From Syngnathus acus (taxonomy: Eukaryota; Chordata; Actinopteri; Syngnathiformes; Syngnathidae), in NCBI RefSeq assembly GCF_901709675.1, contig NC_051088.1, positions 14,179,693 through 14,243,692 of the forward strand: a DNA stretch of 64,000 bases, read 5' to 3'. Below the pieces are notes generated by a model, which ran no database searches, had not been told where the DNA came from, and worked only from the letters and a program-made list of their open reading frames with translations. Both the position numbers and the translations under genes were made by a program. Shown in pieces: positions 50,576 to 62,284 of the stretch (position 1 is the stretch's first letter; each line of letters begins with the position of its first letter).

Positions 50576-53082
50576 AACGTTGGTGCAGTTATGTAGACCT
50601 TTTCACACTGCACTTAGTTTTTTTGTTGTTTGTCAACACTCAGGGACAAGAGTACCAGTGCAAGCTTGCCTATATTTGGAAGTGCTTTTGTAGCAGCCAA
50701 CCTGGAAGTTAACCTTTTTCTTTGTAATATTTGCCTGGGCCACAGCAGAGTCTATCAGGGACCAGCAGACTGATATTTCTGTCGAGCAGCAACACCAAAC
50801 GTCTGTTCGGTAACCGACTCAGTCACTCCAGGGACAGATAATCCCAGGCTAAACCCCAAAGATTGTGTGATTAATGATATGTCTTGTACTCGCGACCCTT
50901 GTTCTTTTGCTGCGATACCTCCCGTTGAGCCCGGAGAGCTTTGGAGAGCTGACAAGGGAGACCTGTACAATTATGCAATAGCAGAGCAAAGCAGCCCTGT
51001 GGCGAACATAGACTCAGCTTGACAGGAGCTTTTATTGGCTAGCAGACACACGCTGCATATACGATACATTATGATAAAAGAAATACATAGTGTGCAGTAA
51101 AGGTTTTGGGTGCAATAGCATGAATGTCTACTTGATGTGATGGGAAATATTCGCTGGCTCTGCAAAGATTCTACTCTTTCTTACTCTTCCGAACTTGATT
51201 TTATGATTAAGTTGAATCTAAAAAGCTAAAGACATTGACTAGGGGCTTTCAAAAAACACAATTTCAGGCTTGGGTTTGATTTTGTGGTATGAATTTATTC
51301 ATTTTTATTAGTTCAAAAACTAGTCAGCTGGTCAACTACCATCCAATTTTTCATTTTCTTCAATGCCAACATTATTGAGACAGTATATGCCTTTTGTTGG
51401 CACAAGCAACACACTTGACAATCTGTGGCTCAAGTACAATTGAGCTATAATGGCCATTTAACTCGGCTTGTTCTGGCATATAATTTTTTTTTCATACTAT
51501 TTGGACAGAAGAGAGGCAATCGTGTGGCCTTGGAACCGCATTACAAATGTGTGCTGCCGCAATCATTCTGCACGTTGCTCTGCAGATCCGAAAGCTTAGT
51601 GCGTACTACAACTTCAAAGTTAGAGTTTTGTTGTGAAAATGTTTTTCTCTGCATGGAATTTTGGCAGTAAGTCCAAGGCTGCAGCCCGCAGGCGATACAC
51701 AGTGACCCATAGATAAAAGTGAGGGTTTTCATTTCAATTCAGCCTCCAGCTGAGACTGTGCACCAACCTTAGCTGTCATGCTCATCAGTCTTATATACTC
51801 AAATGTAGACAGTAAAGACGTCTTGGATGTGCCTCTTACGGTATAGTCACTGTCCATGCGCATTCCAATCAAATGTGCACTGGATCGAGCAGAATGTGCA
51901 GTGGCTAGACAAGCACAAGAAATGTTAATAGGTTAAAGAATTAAGATTGTGAAGGAACATAGGTCCAATCTTGATTATTTATTGAACTAGGGCTTCGTCA
52001 GTAAACCTCTGTTCTGTTAGAAATATTGAGTCTTCATTGTCTTCGTAAGAAGAAAAAAAATAACCCCAAGTACCTGCTAAAGTGTCATTATTTCTTTCTG
52101 CGGGCAGCCAACGCGCCTTTATAAATGAATTCCAGGCCAAGAGGCAACCGTGCAATTAATCTGCTTCGCAAGACTGTTGATCACCACACACCTTACGGCT
52201 TTTGTAATAAATGAATCGCTTGGGAATTAACGCTGATTGGATAAGTCTCTGTAAAGCATCACCGATGATCCAGACGTTTGACCAAGATGCAGACTTTTCA
52301 ATGCTGTCTTTAGCCAAATATTCCGATAGTTCAATCAGACACTTTTGTGTGAGGAAGATGCGAGATAATTGCCCTGTTTGTCATCTTGCTCCCTCCCCTT
52401 TTGCCTGCATGCTTTATCTTTAGGCAAAGCTGTCGGTGCATGATGAATGCTAGCAGAAGATTGCTTCTCCAACTCTACATTAATTTTCAAGCACAATTAC
52501 CAAGACAGCATTTTTAATTTAGCCTTTGTATGATCACTGCGGAAGTGAACGTGAGGATTTGGGAACATGACATAAAAATTTGAGGTGTAGATTTACGACA
52601 AGAGATTCAGCTCTCCCAAAACCTTTTATTTTGATTTCCAACTTCAGGATGATAGTGATTTCTGAAAACTTATCATGAGTAGCTTGATTTTTGCTCTATA
52701 AGATTGGCTCTCAATGTCAGTCTCAATCACAAATAATTTTGTGTGTTCACCAAACATCTTCACTTTGCATTTGAATTACAGCATCCAAACCTTGTCATTA
52801 GTGCACTTACTTGTAAATAGGTGAAAGCTGGAAATAACAGTTTCAAAGTCATGTTGGCACTTTGGCTTTTAAAAGTGGAGAAAAAAGAATTGCCTTTTCA
52901 ATCCATCTTCTTTCATATTGGTTGGCCGCCATTTTCACGCGACACAAAAGATATACAAATATGTTTTGGCTACGATTTTAGCAATTTTCTCACGCGCTCC
53001 GTGGAAACCAGGTCTAAGAGATTTTGGAGGCAGTCAGATTCTGGCCAAAGTCAACAGCTTGCATCATCATCATTATCATCAT

Positions 53083-53248
53083 CGGTTTAAAGTCCGCATT
53101 CCAGGCGCCGCTGGGTTGGACTGGATTCTCAATATGGCTTTCTTCCACCGGGGACGGTCCATGGCCATCTCGTGGTTGAGAGTCCTATACTGAGAACATT
53201 TTTGGAGCAAAACTTTTTACAGCCGGATGCCCTTCCTGACACCAACCC
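53083..53248 (-). mobile_element. Retroposon 3' region sharing its tail with the SINE at 37871
   Basis: Read on the minus strand, GGGTTGGTGTCAGGAAGGGC followed by ATCCGGCTGTAAAAAGTTTT corresponds to GGGTTGCGTCAGGAAGGGTA followed by TCTGGCGTAAAAACTG in the SINE at 37871. The rest of this copy differs from that SINE and might come from the partner LINE. It is bordered by a short (ATC)n tract near 53062-53081. Confidence 0.55.
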
Positions 53249-56200
53249 AAACATCAAACCTTCAGAATCGTTATAGAAGTCAATTCATTGAATGCATAAT
53301 TATTTTCAGTTTTATTAGATTGACTGTTGTGTGTTGCACAAGATAATAAGCTTGATAATGCTTTTCTGCCAAAATGTACATTTATTGAAACCAATAGAGA
53401 AACATTGCTGCCGCTACTTAAATATAGACATATTTATATATCACCAGTATGCTCGGCTCTGTGTGACGAAGGATATTTTTAATAACTCATTTACTTACAA
53501 ATGAATAGAAATGTTTGTACTGTGTGCAAAAGGTTGAGCTTATCAGCAAGATTACCATCAGGCTCCTGACAACGTGCGCACCGGCCTATTTTCTTCACAC
53601 CACTGTGCTTTTGTTGATGAATCAGAATTCATTGTAAATGACATCTTGTGCTGGCGGCTTTTCAATTTGCATAACCCGCAACATAATTTCCTCAAAAAGG
53701 GCATCTGCTTGATGCATCCCAGCCAATGAGAAGAGGTTCAAAGCCTAAAGCCACAAAACTTTCTCAGTCTTTATTGTATTGTCAGATGGTCGGCATTATC
53801 GAAAAGTTTGCTGAACACAGAACCCGACAACAAATAATAATGATGTCATTTATTTCTAATTAATTTCAATCTTAGATTGGAGAACGTGTACGATGATATT
53901 GTTCAATCATAGATTTGTGTGTCAAACGTGCATACACACATTTGGCGGACAACTTTCTGCATACGTACGGTTAGTGAATAATACCCATTGTCATCTCCGC
54001 ACAGAACCTTTCAAAAATGACTTTTACGCAACAAGTTCATGAAAATCAAAGCATTTCGATACTCGGCCGTTTGAAAAGACGTTGACTTTGAAATATTTGC
54101 ATGGGAAAATGACATTTGAGAGACCTTGAAGCTAAGACTCATTTATTCGGTTATCGCATATATTTTTTGCGGCTGGCAACGCTTAAGACGCCCCGAGGCC
54201 AAGCACGTTTCTTCTGTTACCGTGCAGGGACATCAAGGACTTCTTTCAGGCTGCAGGCAACAAAGTTGAACACTTACTTTGCTTTAATCTTTCCATTTTC
54301 ATGGTCTTTTCTGATTTTTAGATTTCAAGTACTAGACTGAATGTTACAATTCTTATGATTTTTTATTTATTTTTTTAAATTGTGCACTACACGTCTCTTG
54401 CGACCTGCTTTACATGTCTGAATCTATAGTATGTCATCATAAAAATAGGACCAAGTGATGTATTTTTATGCTCTATCTTAGTGCTTTTTCATGTAAATAG
54501 ACTCAACTCGCTTTGACCGGGCCTTGTTTTGTAGGAACGTGGCATTAATGGACAGTGACAGTTATGTCAGCCTATAAGGAAGGCCTGAATAAAAGGTTAT
54601 AGTAAAGATTATTAAAATTTGAGGTAAAAGTTTGGTTTCATATAAAAAACCTAATAATAACAGCACATTTTTTTCCTGCGGGTGTTTAAAACGATTCACG
54701 TACAAATAATCTTCCAACTGCTTGTTCTCCCAGGACAGGAAACAAACCAAAGAACATCTAATTAAATGAGTTGTCTTGATATGTTGTCCAGATAAATTGT
54801 TTGTCCCCCCCCCCCATTTAAAATGTCATAGCTTACAATTCCATTTTAGAAATGATATTTGAGACAAGAAGAAGCAATTAACAGTAATTGGTGAAACAGA
54901 CCTCAGAAAATCTTGAAAAGGTCAACAAACACAAATAAATAATCATGGCGGAATGCCAAAGAGAACATTTGCAAAATAATAGCTGAGAAAAGTTAATTGT
55001 CGTTTTTTTTGTGATGTACTTAAAAGCTTAATTACACCCAAAGTCTGACTCATCTCACTGTGAAGATTACTTTGACGTCTGTGCCTGAAGCAATTGACTG
55101 GTCAACAAGAATCTTCCGCTCCAGAATCCAAGACGATGGCTCACAAGAGGAATAAAGCGGCAGATTTTAATAAGCATGCTCTGGCAGCCACATTAGCAAT
55201 GATGTAAAGCTTACAAGCCAAACATCCTCTGATTCACTGTTTATATTAGTGTATTTATCCTCCTCCTGGTTGGACCCATAACATCAAGTATGGGTCACAC
55301 TCCAGCTGCCAGGAAAGCACTCATGGTGAGAGGAAGAAAACTGGATGGAAAAAAAGGAATGGGATTTAAATCCAAATCATGGATGGTCTTTGAAGTTGCA
55401 TACAGTAGATCTCGTCGAATGAATGAAGCCATTCTAGTGCTGGTCGACAATATTTGACAAGCTGGTCCTTACATTGGTTTGTAGGCCACTTCCCTCGAAA
55501 CAGAACGTCACGAGAGCTTTACTCAATATGATACCACTCATTTTATGGGCTTGGGCTGCATGTGGGCCGCAGGCCACCTGTTGTAGACCACTAAAGTAGC
55601 TGCTGTGACTAAAGTAGCAGACAGACAGAGATTAAAAGTCAGCACAGCGTGCACATTCTTAGAAACGCTCCAATCAATTGAAGACCGAATTACCCCAATC
55701 CTTTTGCTTTACGACTTTTTATGGGCCTCGTTGGGCATCTATGTCAGTCAGTCCCTGTTGTGAGTTGCACCACAAGCTGTCGGTTCAGCCTGTCAAAAGC
55801 GTCAATTCCTCAGCCAAATTTGGTTTGGAACTCTCATCCACCCCACATAAGGCGCCATCGAAAGCCAACGTATCCACCATCCACCATGCCAGGGAGAAAG
55901 AAGTCTTGAACGTGGGGGGACAAGATGGCCACCATTAGGAAATCACATTGTTTGTTTCCCAACTGTTTTCATGTCTTGATGAAACTTTTAGTCCCCATGG
56001 AAAATATTTACAGAATATCTGTGCTTTACACATCGCCTACACATTTTGTCACACGTTTTACACATTAGACTGGTGATAATCAATCATGAAATTTCCAAAT
56101 ACAACCTCCAGGCTCTTGTATTTTCTATCCAAATATCCGTGCCCCCGAGGTGAACAATCTGCTCCTCTCCTTGCCTGTGTAGACAGGAAGTAAATGGTGG

Positions 56201-56990
56201 TGCTCTCATGATAAGAATTCCACTTTATCCATTCAAGCATGGCTCAACAGTGAAACCCTCTTTGACAGGGTGGTGGGAATCAGAGGGAGGCAGTATTCAT
56301 AGCTCCTGCTTCCAGAAGTGCAGTTAAAGCCCAGCTATACTTAGAAGCACCCAGTGTGATTCGAAATTTGGGATCCTGACAAATGCCCGCTTATTGTCGC
56401 TGCTGAGGGAGGCACCGTTGGAGTAATCGCTTTTCTGTGGCAAAACTATCTACGGTGCACACTCCGCAACGGGTTAGCTAGGTATTACTTCATGTTACAG
56501 CCTGAAAGCGGCTTCTGAAGAGGGCTTCAGAGCTTGGCTACCTTGGTTAGTTGTTTGGACTCGGCAGGTCTTGCTCTTGGCATCAAACTAAAAATTGTCT
56601 GCTTGCTTCACAGCTAATATTAGTAAGAACTCAGATGGAGTTAGCAGGCGAGATGCCACCAGATGATGGTTGCACATAATATGGATTTGTTAGTGTTTCA
56701 TTGTCTGATCAGGTGCTTCAATTGACTTTGTTTTTGCAAAGTTTGTAGTCATTAAAATGTTAGTTTAAGCGTGTGGTAAAAAAAACAAAAAACTCTTCAT
56801 ATGGACTGGAGCCATGCAAATTTTGCTTAAAAACTGATTGTTAAGAACTGGGTGACATGAATACATAGACATTTCCCACATTAATTCAATTAATATAAAC
56901 AAATTGCTGTCCCATGTAAATTAATGATCAAATATAAATTTGTTGGTAATGAATATTTAATTAAGCATACATTTTGTCAGGATAGGTATC

Positions 56991-57140
56991 CTATGGTGGC
57001 ACGTCTGCCTCACAGTTCCGGGGTGGGTTCAAATCTTGGCTCGGGACTTTTTTTGAAGTTCAATGATGATACCCACATACTTGTGCGGGATTTCATCAGT
57101 TTCCGCCCACATTCTAAAAACATGCATGGAATGCGAAGTG
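56991..57140 (+). repeat. Common fish repeat with tRNA-like box B
   Basis: TGGTGGCACGTCTGCCTCAC, then AGTTCCGGGGTGGGTTCAAA, then TCTTGGCTCGGG, then (after a gap) TTTCCGCCCACATTCTAAAA and ACATGCATGGAATGCG. This follows the order of the same family seen inverted at 44300-44429, with the middle shortened. It is a decayed copy. Confidence 0.65.
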
Positions 57141-60100
57141 AAAATAATTGTTCTAATTTTCCCATGGTGGTTTGTCATGTCACTCAGCTCATAAAACATA
57201 CTATTTTTTTAAAGCAGTATTTGCTATGGACACTTTCTGTGTACGCAAGATATGCAATATAAAATACTTATGGAGACGTCACAAAATATGCACATAATGT
57301 AAAAGCTCAAGTCCTTAAAAATATAAATCTCCACTACTGCTGTCGAGATGAACGCTAACAAGAACTTCATGGAGACATCCCATGAATATTGAGTGCAACA
57401 AATTATCTAACTTGTGAGGAGGAGAGCTGATCATGTGCCTTAAAATTAGAAATAAAGAGACTACGTTTCCATAGTCTAAAGATTGGGATGGAGTTACTGT
57501 GTGACTCAGTCGTTGGATAAAAAAACGGTGACTCACAATTGTCATTTTGTAACTCAGCCTCATCTGTGATGTTTTTTCACCACTAGGCTCTTGTGCTTGG
57601 AAAATTATTGTGTGAGTTACGTGCTTGGAAATACATACACCACATTTGTTATCACCTTTCCATCTTGAAATGCATTCTGTCATGAATAAGACATTGAGTC
57701 AGAACAAATCATAACTGCCTTCCTCATAATGCCTTTGTTGCATTAATTGTGCATCTGTTGGGAGTAACGTTTCAGTTTTGCCTGTGAATAATTCAGATCT
57801 TTCATATGAGCCTACGGGTGGGAAACATACTGTCCTGTTGTACATAACGTGTGTAAGAAACGACAAAACTCGGCAGGCTTCCAGCATTTCATTTCTCAGA
57901 ATGATTCGCTTTCCAATAAATGTTGACAAGTGTCCTATTCTGCATTTCCCCCATTAAATGAGACCCGGCTGGCCCCGGGCTGCGGCAGGCGCCGATTGTT
58001 TGTTAATGGAATCTGCATTTTACTTGAAAAAAATGTTAGCGGGTGAATAAGAATCAGTCGTGTCTGGTGGAGCGAGCTGATGGTGGGTGTTCCCAAGAAT
58101 TAAGATCATGGCGGCGTGGAGAGGTGTCACTTATTGAGATGGTGTGGATAAAGACTGCCGAGAAGAAAGTTGCATTGCATGTAATGAAATGAACCACCTT
58201 TAAAATTCCTTTGCATCGCATTTTTATGCCCGCTGCCTTTTCCAGTTCATTTGTGCTACCTTGACTTGCCTCGGACTAAATCAACATGGCTCTGGGTCAT
58301 ATTTTGAATTTCAATGCGATTTTGATACACGTATAAAAAATGTTTTGGCTTGAAATGTTTGTGATTTACCCACGGTAATTTGTTGTCTTTCATTTTTGTC
58401 ACCCCGCGAGTGAGCCACCGAATTGCAAAGATGTGTCACTCCTTTCCTTCTTCTTGACACCGCTATTGTCGACGAACAATAGTCGGTTTGATGAGGGTAA
58501 TTATTAAACTTATGTCACTGACAAAGAAAGCGGAGAAGTCTTGCATCCTGGTGTAGGTGGGAAAGAAAACAATGGCTGCATGTTTGGAAAGCAAAGAGGC
58601 TACGTTTCTGTTTCCATATGCTGCTGAATGTCAATAGCATGCACTGCAGAGTGCTACATTATGGAATGGAGGCTCGCCTGATGTTTTCTCATGTTCTGAG
58701 CAGACCAGCAATCAAATATTCATTTTCAAGCTTTCAACTTGAAGACTGTTTCTGAAGTTGTCACAATGGACATATGGATCCCTGTTGGATTTGAACAACT
58801 TTATCAGATGGAGGAAGCTTGTCTCTGAGGGACCTTTTTTTTTTACCCGGATACATTATTTGTCTGAAGGCTGTTGCCATTTATCAAATAACATTTGTTT
58901 TGAAAGTACCAAAAAATCATAAATATATTATTTAAAAAGTGCTGTTGAGAATGAGGCCACTGTGCGGTTCCAGTAAACTGCTGACCAAGCACATTTTTAT
59001 TTACATCTGTCAAATTTCAAATTCAAACTCTTTGAATATCATCATCATTATTTTCACGTGTGTAAAACTATCCCATGTTCATTTCACATCAAGGCTGGAA
59101 GAGCCTCAACAACATTTTTGTTCCCTGCAGCTTGACACAAAGGGAATCACTTTTGACTTGAAAACAAAACGAGAGCGCCGCAGTCGCTAATTGTTCTGCA
59201 GGGTTTCCTCGCAGCCGTCTGGCATGCGTAAGCTTGCTAAATTATTTTTGCTTGCTGGTTGGCGACTTGCCAAAGACACATTCAAAATGGAGAATCACTC
59301 GCATCAAACTTTAATCATTTGTCAGAATTGAGATTTATACTTTGCCCCACTTTTAAAATCCTCTCTAAGTTAAAAATCCCCTGAAGTTGTTCACAATTCT
59401 TATGCCTTACTTCTGACCCCAAAGCATTTCCTAAAGGAAACATAAACAAATATTATGAAGTGGCGTTGCTTTAAAACTAGCACAATACACATGCCTGCCT
59501 GGATTTGGTACACAAGTCCTGGCCTCTACAGACAGCTGATGTTTATCTGCACAAATCCCCCCCCCCACCCCTCCCCTCCCCTAACCCTGACCAAACGGCT
59601 GCTCAAAGTGCCAGTGTGCATACTGAGTTTCACCGAGCGAGGACAGCAATGCAGTGGCAGCAAAGATTCCATCGCTGAGATGTCTAGACACATTTCTTCA
59701 GACACCAAAGGAATTTTTTCACTTTTTTTTTCACGTGCTTTATTAACGTTAAATGTTCTGCATCTGTTTTCTAATCCACCGTGATATGAGGGCTCCCCCC
59801 CCAATGTGACTCAAATAAAGAAAATATATTTTAAAAGCGAAAACATTTTTTTAAGTTGCTCTCTGCTCAAAGTAAGAGTATCGCATAGTTAAGTTGTATC
59901 GGACCTATGGCTAAAAGACAGGTGCCATTATTGCTCCAATGTTTGATTGTGTGCTGATAACATCTTAGTTTTAAACTCATTTCCAAAGAGACCATTCCCA
60001 GGTTTCCCGCTTCCATCAGATGGAGGCTTTTCCTCAGAACAAGGTGTTTTCCAGCGAGTGCTCAGCACTCATCCATTATGGATGCTGCGTTTTAGAAGGT

Positions 60101-61374
60101 GGATCTGTGCAGATTATATAAATATCTCCTTTTCATTCCCAGCAGGATGGGAACTGTGTTAGTGTACAGGGCATCGTTCTGATGCCGTGTTGATGTAAAA
60201 GAAAGAGAAGTGCTGCGGATGCTAGAAGACATAAAAGCTGTCTAGAATTCATGCAAATCTTTCAAAACCTTCTCATTAATAAGGCGAGCTCAAAATTGGG
60301 GAAAACGTGTTATTTTGGAGTAGTGACGTCGATATATCTTTGGTGGAATAACTGAAAAAGCCATGGGGCTTCAGAATTTGTGGTCTTGCATGCTATGGCC
60401 ACAGTAGGAGGCTTTGTTTACATAGACGGGAGCAGCATGGAATACAAGAACCTCACATATACTGACGAAGCTGAGATGCTCAGAAGAAGACCAAGAAGAA
60501 ATGTGCAGCCCAAGCACTATATATACTGAGCAAGTGGAATATTGATATAAAGAGCAGATGCTTATGAAGGAATATTCCATTCGTCCATTTGGCACATCTT
60601 CGATCTGGTCACTTAAGTGTTGGACTCGATCATAATTCACTTGGGATGGACTGATAACCAATAAATGAATTGACCCACATAATATGTTTACAACATGTTT
60701 GGCTAAAATGGTTTTTGTCTCAGTATGACTGTTAGAATTTTGTACAACTTAGCAAGAGAATGGAATAAGCCAATCTGCTTCATGGAAACTCCATAAGGTC
60801 AGATCTGGATCATACGTAAAGCCAGAAAGGCATGTTGAATTCAGCCCAAAAAAAAGGCACCTTCCTCTTTCATACCACACTTATCAAACAAAGTAGGCTT
60901 CAAAGCAAAGCTCACCGCCCTGTGATTGACAGGTAATCAGTTGAGGATGTATCCATCCTCTCTTCATAAGTCAGCTTCCCTGTCACCCTGACCATGATAT
61001 GTGGTATAGAACTAGAAATATTTTTTAAGCGTCGAGACAGGAATATACCATCAGTTCATCGTTAACATTTGTATACTGGAATACCCAATGGCAGCAAATC
61101 TGGTCCGCTCAAGGTAAAAGGAAAATAATTCACTGTGGAAAGCGCTCGAGGAGTGAAATCCAAAACATGATCTCTTGGGCCAACCTGGACTTAAAAAAGG
61201 TGAAAAGAGTTCATGGCCTTGCTTTACGTGCCAGACGTGTTTCGCTTGAATTGGATTTCAAATGATTTATTAACCTTTAACTGTGTGGGGTACTAATGCG
61301 AGGAAGCACATTTCCCTCTATTTTTCCTTTACTTTTGAATGTTGCTAATATGCTTTTCCTCTTTTTCTCCACAG

Positions 61375-61777
61375 GCACTTTCCGTGCAGTCCGCTGGGCC
61401 CTCGTGTGAATTTCCCCCAGCCTGAAGGACAGCAAGAAAGCCAGGAGCTCCATAGTGATTTCCCCACAAGCACAAGAAAGGCTAACGTGCTTCCTTTTGT
61501 TTTCTACTCAAGCTGTCTAAGAATGCTCTTTGCAGTTTCACTCTCGGCTCTCTCTACATCGTTGAGGTTGTGCACGTAGTGACCGCATTCCACTGCAGGA
61601 AGACTGAAAAAGCAAAGAAGAAAAGAGCCATACCCAACAAACCTGCACTAGGATAATTAATTGTGTCCTCGCTGGAAAGAAGATGACTTTGGTCTGAATA
61701 TTGTGGCGTTTGCATGTGCGTTTATGCGTGCTCACCTCTTTTATGGTCAAAGGGTGACAGGTGGCTGCTGATTCAAA
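61375..61777 (+). other. grm4: grm4 5' UTR part of first coding exon
   Basis: The exon begins after TTTTCCTCTTTTTCTCCACAG, an excellent acceptor ending at 61374. The 403-base leader contains several upstream ATGs: one near 61522 with 18 codons before a stop, one near 61683 with four codons (ATG ACT TTG GTC TGA), and one at 61714 whose frame runs past the main start. Such a leader predicts low basal translation. Confidence 0.8.
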
Positions 61778-61902
61778 ATGAACCTGCCAGGTGGCTTTGT
61801 CTGGTGCTGGTGGCTGTCGCTGCTTGCTTGTTGTTTCTACACCTCCAGGGCGGCCAAGCCCAGAATGCCTGGCCACACGCACCTCAACTCAATACGCATT
61901 GA
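61714..61902 (+). promoter_or_regulatory. Upstream frame overlapping the grm4 start
   Basis: An open frame of 62 codons starts at 61714 and ends at 61902, out of frame with and overlapping the first 125 bases of the grm4 coding sequence. Ribosomes that initiate here cannot start at 61778. The peptide has no recognised domain; a Leu/Ala/Val-rich stretch arises because it reads the signal-peptide region in another frame. Confidence 0.6.
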
Positions 61903-62284
61903 TGGGGACATATCTCTGGGTGGGCTTTTCCCAGTGCATGCAAGGGGAAATGATGGCAAAGCCTGTGGCGAGCTCAAGAAGGAGAAAGGGATTCACCGGT
62001 TGGAGGCCATGCTGTTCGCTCTGGACCGCATCAATAATGACAACGAGCTGCTGCCTAACATCACTCTGGGCGCTCGCATCTTGGACACCTGCTCCCGCGA
62101 CACTCACGCTCTGGAGCAATCGCTGACGTTCGTACAGGCTCTGATTGAGAAGGACTCGACCGATGTCAAGTGCCTCAGCGGAGGGCCGCCCATCATCACA
62201 AAGCCGGAGCGGGTGGTCGGCGTGATCGGCGCGTCTGCGAGCTCTGTGTCAATCATGGTGGCCAATATACTGCGTCTCTTTAAG
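61778..62284 (+). CDS. grm4: Metabotropic glutamate receptor 4, first coding exon (partial)
   Basis: A group III metabotropic glutamate receptor: a presynaptic class C GPCR that couples to Gi/o. This exon gives residues 1-169 of about 910 and ends in phase 0 at RLFK with donor GTCAGT (62285). Residues 1-25 form a signal peptide with hydrophobic core [13 protein letters not shown]. Lobe 1 of the ligand-binding domain follows: [33 protein letters not shown] (Lys70 and Arg74 correspond to human Lys74 and Arg78, which contact the glutamate side carboxyl), an N-glycosylation site at Asn94 (NIT), [17 protein letters not shown], and [13 protein letters not shown] (Ser155 corresponds to human Ser159). 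[15 protein letters not shown] favours GRM4 over GRM7 or GRM8. The Cys-rich, seven-helix and tail parts lie off the right edge. Confidence 0.96.

Larger units (their letters stand above)
34652..61374. other. Probable grm4 intron 1
   Basis: No coding exon supported in 26.7 kb. It contains SINE- and LINE-derived pieces, two nested DNA transposons at 44467-45463, a TIR element at 50258-50575, and several fragments of one common fish repeat, all listed separately. The remainder is AT-rich unique sequence in which I see nothing I can name. Stretches near 40100-40640 and 57950-58680 have higher GC and no recognised repeats and could hold regulatory elements. Confidence 0.45.

Noticed and set aside
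57315-57683. 122-codon minus-strand frame
   Set aside because: No domain, and not flanked by usable splice sites or a promoter. Consistent with chance in AT-rich DNA.
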